Part shown: in pieces, positions 12,179-20,994 of the stretch
How the letters are laid out: each line of letters starts with the position of its first letter
How positions within the stretch are numbered: the first letter of the stretch is position 1
NCBI GenBank assembly: GCA_949987565.1
Contig: OX465119.1
Span: 12,506,897-12,570,896, forward strand
From: Luidia sarsii
Lineage: Eukaryota; Echinodermata; Asteroidea; Paxillosida; Luidiidae
Direction: 5' to 3'
DNA: 64,000 nucleotides
Position numbers and translations under genes: made by a program
Notes under the pieces: model-generated
The model's input: the letters and a program-made list of their open reading frames with translations, nothing else
Database searches by the model: none
What the model was told of the DNA's origin: nothing

Positions 12179-12341
12179 GCCCACCACAATATGACACACA
12201 ATCTCCGCGCACCACAATTCAAATGCGTCAATTTATTTTTGCGTCAGTTTTTTTTTTACGTTAAACACACACACACAGACCAACATGTGCGATTAATGGA
12301 GTGAGACACCGATCAAAGACTCTGATGCCATGCCGGGAACA

Positions 12342-12719
12342 TTAAAGCCCCTTACACAACATTGGTCGAGGTCAAAGAATAGCATCCATACGTTGTCTGA
12401 TCCAACATATGCATGAAATAGCACACCTGTGAAAACTTCAGCTCAATCCGCCAACCGAGTCTCGAGAAAATCGTGTAAACCGCTTCATTTGTCTCGCGGA
12501 AAAATGCAGCATTCAACGCCATTCTGTTGCGAAAAATAGTTTACGTCTCGGTGAGACGTAAACTATTTCTCTTTCTCTCTTCTCCCAAAATACAACATTT
12601 TAGGCAGAAATATTTCAGTGCGAGGTTTCTACTATAACAATCTTCAAACTGTATACGTTGATGTAAATCTGTGAACATTTCTGCTTTCTGATCTTACCAA
12701 TGTTGTGTAGGGGATTTAA
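12342..12719. mobile_element. TTAA-flanked MITE, family B, full copy
   Basis: The left end is TTAAAGCCCCTTACACAACA and the right end is the complementary TGTTGTGTAGGGGATTTAA. The interior begins TTGGTCGAGGTCAAAGAATA. A central palindrome lies around GTCTCGGTGAGAC (12545-12558). Related copies are at 14823-14963 and 41383-41728. Confidence 0.75.
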
Positions 12720-14822
12720 TGCGACTCCCAAAGCTTTATGGCTCTCGATCGTCCGCCGCTCTGTATGTACATATGGTACATGTCGGTCGGTCAGAAATGT
12801 CGACCCACCGCCATAAACCAAAACGTCACCAGAACCTCGCACGAGCCGTACACAAACGGACTCGTACGTACGTGCACGCACACTCATGTCTGCATCCTCA
12901 TGGGGACATTGCTTTGTTCTCGTGCACTACGCAACCGTGTGAAAAACGATGTTTCATAATTGCTCCCATTTCAACCACATTCACTTTCCTGGGTAGAAAT
13001 TTGGACCGTGGGTCTATGTCCCTTAAAATCTACACTTCAATTTGCGACGGATTCTTACCCATCACAAAATGTCCCATTTTTTAGTTATTTCCAAATGCCG
13101 GTTTCGTGAAAATCATTGTGGAGAACCTTTAGTAACCTTTACAATGTCCCTATGGAGACGTGCGGGGATCCGAATCTTTCCCGCAAAAGATGCCGAGGCG
13201 ACCTCGCCGAGGCGACGAACATCTGCTTAAGAGCACCTCCAGGGCAGCAGAATGTCAACAGGATGTCGTGGAACATGTCCATATCTTTAGCTCCCCTCCC
13301 GGACGGTCGGAGAGGGGTGAGGGGGAGAGGGAGAGGGGGAGGGAGGGACGACGTGACGACGTGAACTTGTCAGAATAACAAAGGCTGTCAAGCAAAGCCG
13401 TCCATTGTGTTGCTAAAATAGCGGTACTGCACTGTTCCGGGGAAAAAAGGGGGGGACACACAGAGACAGGGGTTGCAACATGACATTACTCACGTACCTC
13501 GTGCACGACCGGTGGTTTTTTTTTTGGGGGGCCGGCGTCAGTCAGTTCGATATCACCGATGGGTTTAGAATCTGTCGTGGCCTCTCGTCACCCTCTCAGA
13601 CCGACAGCTCCGACATCCACAGAAAAGAACGACCCACGAAGAGCAAACCCGCCCGTCACGCCTGCTCCGCTATATACAATCCACGTGCGTCCGAGCTGCG
13701 GTAGAAATGAGAGACTGCTGGTACTGGTTCGCTCGTCACTACAAGACGGGAAATGAACGTCGACGCACCGTACGGGAGGCCCCCTTTCAATTATCGTTTC
13801 CGCATTAGCATTTTTTTCCCTCTGATGCAGTTGAGACGCGGGCGGGACTTGCTTCGCTTCGCTACGGCTCGGCGGTCGAGGCTCTCTGGCCTGCCTTGTA
13901 TGCAGTGGGCTCGAGCCTCGCTGCTACTCACTGCACGGCTGGGCTGTGCGCGCCCGTGTTCATACCGCGCATTATGTATGTACACACTGTCAAACTGCCT
14001 TTATTGTGCGCGCAACGCCTGCGACCCACTCAACACGCCGTACGGCTGCTGTGCGCGCGGTATGTACACACGTACAGTCCATGTACTGTATGTAGCACTG
14101 TACATAATACATTGTACACACATACAGCGCTGAACTCGAACGTGCATGTACATTTACATGTGTGTACATGTACTGTACAGTATGATGCGTACGCACACAG
14201 ACTCAACCTTGCACTCGGACGAACCCACCCGTGAAGTGTCACTTTCCACGTGGTGACGTCACGGGCCAGGGCGAGGCCGGGCCCTAGACGTTGAGCCAAT
14301 CGATGGTCACGTGACGCAATCCCTCCTCTCCCCCCCCCCACGACACGAGCCCCACCCCCACCCCCACCCCCAGAAATGCATCAGAGAACATCTTTACGAC
14401 CGTCGTGTATTGACTGCTATTAATTAACATTATCAATGATGCCGAAGTCTGGTGCTCATTAACATTTTTAATTCATCCATTGAAAATGCACCTCATTATA
14501 CAGTATCCAAGAAAAAAAACAGACCGCTTCGCCAAACAATGCCGCATCCAGATCACCCGGATTAGATATAGTTAATGATTCAATTGTTTATTTCATTAAT
14601 TACTTGTTTATTTTGCAGTTTATTTTGCAGTTGCAGTTTGCAACATTTTTGTTTATCACTTGTTTATTTTCTTAATTACTTGTTTATTTCATTAATTAAG
14701 AAAGCCTAACCAAAAAAACTTGATACTCGTGCGAGTATCACCTCTCATCTCTGTGCGATGATAATTATTTGTTTATGATTACAGAAATTGATGCTTGGAA
14801 AAGCAACTAGATTAATCCCGGG
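12720..14822. other. Gene-free stretch
   Basis: Contains GTACGT-rich sequence at 13980-14180 and a CCCCCA run at 14345-14372. Open frames here show no family resemblance and no flanking exons. Confidence 0.4.
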
Positions 14823-14963
14823 TTAAGGGGATAACACAACATTGGTCGAGGTCAAAGAATAGCATCCATACGTTGTCTGATCCAACATAGGCCTAGGCCT
14901 ATGCATGAAATAGCACACCTGTAAACATTTCAGCTCCATTCGCCTGCCAAACGAGTCTCGATC
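14823..14963. mobile_element. Truncated MITE, family B
   Basis: The left terminus TTAAGGGGATAACACAACAT runs into the family B interior and breaks off after AGCTCCATTCGCC. Confidence 0.6.
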
Positions 14964-15239
14964 GAGTGAAATGGCGCTCTTCAAATCCGATTATTATTTA
15001 CTCCCGACAAGAGTTTTGTGGCGGGGGGAGGACCTGGGTATACCATTGTGAGGCAATAGAACGCACCCGTTGCGTCTCTCATTTTTGAGAAGCGGTCAAA
15101 CTGATGTCGACTCGGATTTGAGGTCACGACTAAGAAGGGGTTCGTCTGTTTCCATTTGCCTCGGTCGGTGATTCGGGGAATAGTTTAATGTGCACACTCC
15201 ATCACCCAGTGTAACTCTATCAACCTAACATCAAATGGG

Positions 15240-15500
15240 CCAATAGCAATGGACCTTTTCCCATGAAATATGCAAATAAGAGCCGGCGCATGCGCTTTAC
15301 TAAATTGGTGGGCAAACGAGTGCGCGTTGCGTGCAGGTTTCGAAATACGCGCGCAGGAGACGCTGAATAGCCAATGACCGCACGCCAAACTGTTAGTGAG
15401 AAGGAACGCGCGCACGCCCGTGGAAAACTATGATGGCGATGGCGCCCTAGAGGTCACGTGACCTATAGTGGGTGTCAAACAATCAACAAACATGGCGGGC
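15240..15500. promoter_or_regulatory. Promoter-like motif cluster with no assignable gene
   Basis: Within 260 bp there are an octamer ATGCAAAT (15270-15277), an NRF1-like GGCGCATGCGC (15285-15295), CCAAT at 15371-15375 and TCACGTGACC near 15453. ATGGCGGGCCCC follows at 15492, but that frame stops after 11 codons. These motifs are typical of animal core promoters (established). That they act here is inference. Confidence 0.25.
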
Positions 15501-15679
15501 CCCACATCAAGACGCCGCTGTGCGTGATGATGGTTGAACTTGTTTGTTCGATCGAGTTTTTTCTTTCTCGAAATCTGTGGAGAATATTCCTGTCAGTGAG
15601 CAGTTTTCTTACATTTTTTTTGTACTTCAAGAATATTCCTGAGTTCGCACCCGAGACCTTATACCGGAATAACCACCGC

Positions 15680-16182
15680 AAGGCCGTGTCCGAAACGGGC
15701 TTCCGGTCTGAGAGCTACGGCTAGTGGCTATTGTCTTCGCATATCCGTGTATTATTAGTGTCACAATTTGAAGTCTTACTACCCCCCGTAAGATTTTGGT
15801 TTAACCCATTATAGCGCGTTCACTCGAACGGACGTTCCTTTTTAGTTAATGCAAAGTAGCACTATTTGTATGTTTATATACTATTTTTCTTATTCAAATA
15901 ACCCAACGGCCTGATCCAATAGGAGCGAGCCGTTGGTGGCGGGAACCCCTCCCTGTACAAGAACTCCTAGTCAGACACGTACGCGAGAGAACCGAGTCAG
16001 ACCTAAGATTGGATTCTAAAAGAAGCAGAGAAATAACACCGAGTCCCACCGTGAGTGTAATTGCAGTTCCTTACCTCCTTTTTTATGACTCTCTTTAAGT
16101 AAACCATCCCAAAGAAGGGTCACATTACCAATTGGGGTAAGACCCAGACCTAGCTCTAGACGCCCGTTTCGGACACGGCCTT
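15680..16182. mobile_element. MITE, family E, with GGCCGTGTCCGAAACG ends
   Basis: AAGGCCGTGTCCGAAACGGG at 15680 and its complement ending GGACACGGCCTT at 16182 form terminal inverted repeats about 500 bp apart. The left end continues GAGCTACGGCTAGTGGC and the right end contains CCTAGCTCTAGACGCCCG. A second copy is in intron 1 of the riboflavin transporter gene. The right terminus supplies the stop codon of the XK-related gene. Confidence 0.75.
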
Positions 16183-18408
16183 AATTCGTGGCCGCCAATG
16201 TTTACAAATGTCCAAATTGTCGTCCAGCAGTATTTCTCCGACTTTCGTCGTTTGCACCCGGCGCTCGGCCGTCGGCTTGGCGACCTCGGTCACGTGACGA
16301 TTCGGTTCGGCTCCCCTACCCTGTGGTGGCGCCCCCTCGGGTCTCGAGACCGCGGGCGTCCTGGGTTGAGGGCCCCCTCCGCTCGGCCCAGTCGGCTCCG
16401 TCACCTTCACGGTTGGGACGAGCAGGCGACGTTGCTGCTGCCCGTTCGCCGGTGCCCCGCGCAGCGCCCGTCCGCCGCCCGTGGCGGCTTCCCTGGTGCC
16501 CGGCCGGGCGCCATTTTGCGATGGACGCTTCGACTCCTTGGGGTCATCGGACTTTCTTCCGTCTTCGGGTTTGTTCCGCCGCGGCGGCGACTTCGCAATG
16601 AGGCGATGTTCTGATCTCACGGTCCCCTTCTTGGACGCGTCGCGTTCACGGACTTCGGTCTTGCCTCTTTCGGGAGATGGCTTACGATTTATGGACGCCG
16701 GCGGCACGGGGACGCTTCTGTTGGAGTCAGAAGCGACTTTGCTGCGATCTCTGACTGGGCTGACCTCGGCAGAGTTTCCGTTCGCCCCCTGGCCCATGGA
16801 GTCTACGACGAACGGAACGCCGCGAGAGGGCGCCTCGCCTCTGGCGGCCAGCGCGAGCGTCCCTGCGTCCTCGGCGCGCGCGAGATTTCGCCGCTTCCCC
16901 CGGGAACCGGCGAGAGCCGGCTCCCGCGGAGTCTGCGGCGTTGCGCCCCCTAGGCCGGCCGGCTGTGGCTCATCACCACCGGGGAGCAGGGACAGCGCGG
17001 TGACTATGTGGGCCGCCAGTGCGGTGACCTGGGTCCCAGACCGGGTCATGACCTTCCCAGTCTCCTCTCGAGCCGCTCTCTCCCGGGCTCTCCGCTTCCT
17101 CGGGCCGTCGCAGCGCACGCAGCGCGGGCAGAGCCGGAGCGCCACCAGGCAGGCGCGCTCGCTGAACAGGCAGACCGAGACCGCGACCAGCAGGACCGCC
17201 ACCAGGACACTGCCGAAGGCGACTGAAGTCACGACTACGCAGTAGACTGGCTCCCCGTTGAAGTGCCAGAGGAAGAAGGCCACGAGCCCGACGTTCTCCG
17301 CCGCGATGACGGCGTTGTGCAGGACCCTCGCCATGTCGGTCCGACCGGGATCGAGGCTGAGGAAGCAGAAGAGGTAGGCGTAGGCCGTGGCCGCGTCCCG
17401 GAGGAACCCCCGACCGCCTCGGCTCCTCGGCCCGCGCGACCCGAGGCTGACACGGAGCCTCAGGCCGGCCAGGGCGACCGCCAGCCGGACGGCCAAGAGC
17501 AGGAGCAGGCCGCCGGCTCGGACGGCTGCGAAGGAGGCTAGGCTGACCGCTCGCGACGTCAGCAGTGCGACCGTCCAGGCGAAGCGGAGGCAGTGGCGCG
17601 CGCTAGACTCCCTGGAACGGCCGCGGTAGTGGTCTCGTCTCGAGCCGCTCCGTCTCCCCGGTGGTGACGCCCGCGAGCTGCCCGCGGAAGAAGCCTCGGC
17701 GATGTCCGCTGACCCCGCTCGGCCGGGCTGTCCGCCGTCGCTCGGTGAGCGCGGCGTGTCGGCGATGACTCCCCTCTGGCCGAAGAGCCTGACGGCCGGG
17801 AAGTCCACCAAGAAGAGATGCCGGCCCTCGGCGTCGGAGCTCGGGCGGTGGCGGCCGGCTGCCGCCCGGTGGGCCCGACGGAGCACGTGCCCGCGCTGGG
17901 AGGCGAGGACCAGCCCGGCCGAGGCGAGGCAGAGCCCGGCACCGACAGCCGGCAGGGCCCACTCCTCGCGCCGGCCGGACTGCAGCGCCACGAAGGCGTC
18001 CAGAACGGCCAGCGGCAGGTCCTGGACGAAGACGGACACGAGCTGGAGCAGCACCAAATCGGCCCGGCTGCTGGCGGCGGGCCCCATCGGGCCCCGTCCG
18101 GGGGAGAGGGCTCCGGCGAACCGCCAGAGCGGCCCGAGGAGGAGGAGGTGACAGGACAGACCGATCCAGTCCAGGTGGCTCTCGCCCCCTCGGCTTCGTC
18201 CCTCCCTCCGCAGCAGTAGGAGAAGCCAGGAGACGCCGTTGGCCAGCGACCAGGAGACGGCGACCAGGAGGACGGTGACCGGCGCCACGAACGAGAGACC
18301 GTCGTCGTCGTCCTCGTCGAAGCGGGTACAGGCCACCGTCAGATGCAAGACGGGTACGGTCAGGTAGAGGAGCATGTACAACATGTCGACGGGGCTCAGG
18401 GACGCCAT
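16156..18408 (-). CDS. XK-related (XKR) family membrane protein
   Basis: A single-exon frame of 750 residues from the ATG at 18408 (MASLSPVD). The frame stays open upstream to 18831, but that part is low-complexity and unlike XKR proteins, so I use the internal ATG. XKR proteins are multi-pass membrane proteins, and some members scramble phospholipids. Hydrophobic segments lie at about 9-27, 38-66, 80-98, 117-143 and 150-170, with further ones after residue ~260. Family hallmarks are VFVQDLPLAVLDAF, near the usual Pro-Gln membrane motif, TSRAVSLASFAA, and AENVGLVAFFLWHF. After about residue 460 comes a long basic Arg/Pro/Ser tail. Total length exceeds the usual 400-650. The last residues (KAVSETGV) and the TAG come from a MITE terminus. 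The gene is visibly GC-rich. The exact XKR member is not assignable, and whether the tail is native is open. Confidence 0.75.
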   Translation of the reverse strand: MASLSPVDMLYMLLYLTVPVLHLTVACTRFDEDDDDGLSFVAPVTVLLVAVSWSLANGVSWLLLLLRREGRSRGGESHLDWIGLSCHLLLLGPLWRFAGALSPGRGPMGPAASSRADLVLLQLVSVFVQDLPLAVLDAFVALQSGRREEWALPAVGAGLCLASAGLVLASQRGHVLRRAHRAAAGRHRPSSDAEGRHLFLVDFPAVRLFGQRGVIADTPRSPSDGGQPGRAGSADIAEASSAGSSRASPPGRRSGSRRDHYRGRSRESSARHCLRFAWTVALLTSRAVSLASFAAVRAGGLLLLLAVRLAVALAGLRLRVSLGSRGPRSRGGRGFLRDAATAYAYLFCFLSLDPGRTDMARVLHNAVIAAENVGLVAFFLWHFNGEPVYCVVVTSVAFGSVLVAVLLVAVSVCLFSERACLVALRLCPRCVRCDGPRKRRARERAAREETGKVMTRSGTQVTALAAHIVTALSLLPGGDEPQPAGLGGATPQTPREPALAGSRGKRRNLARAEDAGTLALAARGEAPSRGVPFVVDSMGQGANGNSAEVSPVRDRSKVASDSNRSVPVPPASINRKPSPERGKTEVRERDASKKGTVRSEHRLIAKSPPRRNKPEDGRKSDDPKESKRPSQNGARPGTREAATGGGRALRGAPANGQQQRRLLVPTVKVTEPTGPSGGGPQPRTPAVSRPEGAPPQGRGAEPNRHVTEVAKPTAERRVQTTKVGEILLDDNLDICKHWRPRIKAVSETGV

Positions 18409-19745
18409 TCCATCGCGTGCGGTGGCTAGTAGCTCGCGGGCCCTTAGTGGGCCTCCACCGAAGTCGCAGGAACCCCTCGAATCTGAATCCTGATTCGGGA
18501 ACGCTTCGGTCGAGTTTGGAGAGGCGGTGTGTGTGATCCCTGTTCCGAGTGCAGCGTTCTCGGCTCTTGGTGAACAACCCTGGCGGAGAAGCGGGGTGTG
18601 TGATCCCTGGTCCGAGTGCTGCAGCGTTCTTGGGTCGTGTTCGTGTTGGTTCGAGCGCGAGACGAGAACGAGGTTCGCGTGTGAAGAACAGACCGCCAGA
18701 GCTCGACCATTAAGACTCGACGAATCCAAATCGGGAGTAAACGCCCCGCGTCTCACTGTCAACAAAACAAAAACCCGAGCGAGCGATATACGGTCACCAA
18801 GACCTTGCCCGTCCAAGACGCTGTCGGTCACTGTATTAGACTGGCGATATTCTCGGTCAGAGGCGGATCACCGGCGGATCAACTGTCGCAGTGTTGTCGG
18901 TGAAAATCGACCGAAGAGCGAGGACGTTTCGCGATCAAACCGCGGTCGGAGGCCGAGGGTGATGGTGGGCCTGTCTGTCTGCTCCCACTGGCGTGGCTTT
19001 CCCACCGTTCCGGCCCCGAATCGCGAAGCGACGAGTGCGCGGCTTGGGCTCGTCACCGTTCCACCGGAAGGCCCCACCGACTCGACTAGCCCGTCGTCTC
19101 CCGACGATTTACGGCCCCGGGTTTTGGGGAGCTGGTCGCCGTGGTTCCCCGTACGTGTCCTCTATCTCTTTCCCTGTCACCCCCGTGTGCAGTTTGTTTT
19201 AATACGACAGTTGTTGTTGTTGTTGTTTTTTCCTAGCCCACGCGGACTTTATTGGGGCGGAGTATTCAGTAGGAGACGAAAGAAGCACGACTAATTAAGA
19301 CCCCCCCCCCCCAAACCCTCCCGGAGCTCTCACCTCGCCTCGCATCTAGTGGGACGAGCTTTTGTTCGCTTATTAATTAAAACGCCAGTCCTCATTAACG
19401 AGTTGTCCAATTTAACACGGGCGAGGAGCGCTGACGACCATCGCACGGCCGACGCGGGGCAAGACAATGGGGAAGCGTAAAGCCTCTGTTATTATGGAAT
19501 TCCATTTTTTTTTGCCAAGTAATGCGCGGGGCATGTGTGGTATTCGTTACTTGTATCGCCCATTCATCGAACGTCGACGGCCCTTTGGCTTTTTTATTTT
19601 TATTTTCAGGACTATTTCCTTTCGAACATACACGTCCGCCTCTTTCGTTATTATGCAAATTAAGGACTATGCGCTCGTGCCGGCGCGACAAATAGCCCTC
19701 CGCAATCCTTTTCCTGCTACAGAGAAGAACAAGACTTGCGTTTTC

Positions 19746-19928
19746 CGCAGTGGCTGTTGTTACGGCAGTCGTCCGTGTGGTTCCCTGACTTGATTGTATT
19801 TCGTCAGCATTGCAGGCTGGTTGAACCAGTCTATTAGCTGATAGTCTGGTTCCAAAAGCTAAACATCCTGACAAATACTGTGAAGTCAGGGAACCACACG
19901 GACGACTGCCGTAGCAACAGCCACTGCG
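19746..19928. mobile_element. Foldback element, family D, copy 1
   Basis: It starts CGCAGTGGCTGTTGTTACGG and ends with the complement. The ~45-bp arms include CAGTCGTCCGTGTGGTTCCC. The 183-bp length is the same in copies at 26950-27132 and 44244-44426. It is non-coding and can form a long hairpin. Confidence 0.85.
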
Positions 19929-20273
19929 TTAAAATAATGGCTGTCATCGCCGACGTTATGGCGCGAATCGCCATTTTGGTTTGAATAGCTTTAGATTCGG
20001 CCTTGAATATTACTGTTGCAGTAACCGTCATTGTTTATCAGTTGCTTTATTTTCTTTGCTAAATCGGTCCAGAGAGACATATTAAATTTGTGTGCAGATA
20101 ATTCATTGTAAGTATTTTCCTGCGACCAAGGAGATAAGACTTGCTTCTTCTCCTCCTATTTGTACAGAATAAACATCAACGCAACAGACCTAACTCGATT
20201 GAACCGTTTCCTCATTCCCCTTTTTCGACACTGACAACCGCCTCCCCTTTTTCCGGTGTCATACATGCACAAT

Positions 20274-20505
20274 TAGTGCGCCCTCAAGAGTTTGCAACGC
20301 GTTGACATTAGCAACTCTTGAGGGCGCACTATTGTGAATCGCCCGTATTGGTCAAGGCGCTGCAAACTCTTGAGGGCGCACTATTGTGAATCGCCCGTAT
20401 TGGTCAAGGCGCTGCAAACTCTTGAGGGCGCACTATTGTGAATCGCCCGTATTGGTCAAGGCGCTGCAAACTCTTGAGGGCGCACTATTGTGAATCGCCC
20501 GTATA
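20274..20505. repeat. 52-bp tandem repeat headed by an inverted half unit
   Basis: Four copies begin with CTCTTGAGGGCGCACTATTG at 20315, 20367, 20419 and 20471. An inverted partial copy (AGTGCGCCCTCAAGAG) precedes them and could pair with the first. One lone unit lies at 25905-25943. It is not CRISPR-like, because the whole 52-bp unit is conserved with no variable spacer. Confidence 0.9.
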
Positions 20506-20511
20506 AAATAA

Positions 20512-20757
20512 TGTGACCCGGCAAAACGACGAGGAATATCCCTTCAAAACACTTTTTGGGTAAACAACGCCTGAAGTTAAAGTATCAATTCGATTACAAA
20601 TCAATTTTCTTTTTATTGTATTTTCGGAAATTTAAAGAATTAGAGGATATTATATTTTGATATCATTTGAAAGCTAATGGTATACTCTTTCACATCATTA
20701 GAAAATCTCAAAATCTCAAAAGTGGGGTTATTCCTCATTATGCTGTTTCGGGTCACA
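20512..20757. mobile_element. MITE, family C (TGTGACCCGGCA ends), internally deleted
   Basis: The left end is TGTGACCCGGCAAAACGACG and the right end ATGCTGTTTCGGGTCACA. Compared with the ~460-bp copies at 24559-25023 and 49843-50303 the middle is missing. Confidence 0.8.
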
Positions 20758-20805
20758 AATGGAACTCTCGTTGCATTCTCAATACACTCTCTTTCTTTCT
20801 TTCTT

Positions 20806-20935
20806 TCTGCTCAAGACTGTCCTTGTCACTCTGCCTTTGAGAAAGGTCGTGCTAGGATCGAAACGTCTGGCCCACTAAATTTTGAGAAATTGGGTAATTG
20901 TAGTCAGTAAGCAGTTTGCAAATTATTGTTGTATA
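20806..20935. mobile_element. Dispersed AGCAGGACC repeat, inverse orientation
   Basis: CTGCCTTTGAGAAAGGTCGT and GCTAGGATCGAAACGTCTGG, ending in GTCAGTAAGCAGTTTGCAAA. It ends just before the splice acceptor of the fusion gene. Confidence 0.8.
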
Positions 20936-20994
20936 CTACTCTCTTTCGTTTCATCCTTTTTTCTTATCTCCGCTGCAGATCAAAGCAGAAGGAG

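Larger units (their letters stand above)
18409..20994. other. Divergent intergenic region between the XKR gene and the fusion gene
   Basis: The two genes point away from each other, so both promoters should lie here. A ~65-bp partial tandem duplication (GGTGTGTGATCCCTG) lies at 18523-18655. 18700-19150 is GC-rich. The right half is filled with repeats (foldback at 19746, 52-bp tandem at 20274, MITE at 20512, dispersed repeat at 20806). A polypyrimidine tract followed by CTGCAG at 20973-20978 looks like a splice acceptor 16 bases before the fusion gene ATG. Confidence 0.5.

Noticed and set aside
13753..14340. Cys/Arg-rich open frames on both strands
   Set aside because: No family resemblance, overlapping frames, and no splice partners.
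18409..18831. N-terminal extension of the XKR frame by 141 codons
   Set aside because: Low-complexity sequence with an internal duplication. XKR homology begins close to the ATG at 18408.
20274..20505. Regular 52-bp repeat considered as a CRISPR array
   Set aside because: The full unit is conserved with no unique spacers, and the DNA is clearly eukaryotic.
20926..20994. Upstream in-frame ATG of the fusion gene (23 extra residues)
   Set aside because: It lies before the CTGCAG acceptor and abuts a dispersed repeat. The transporter domain begins at the later ATG.
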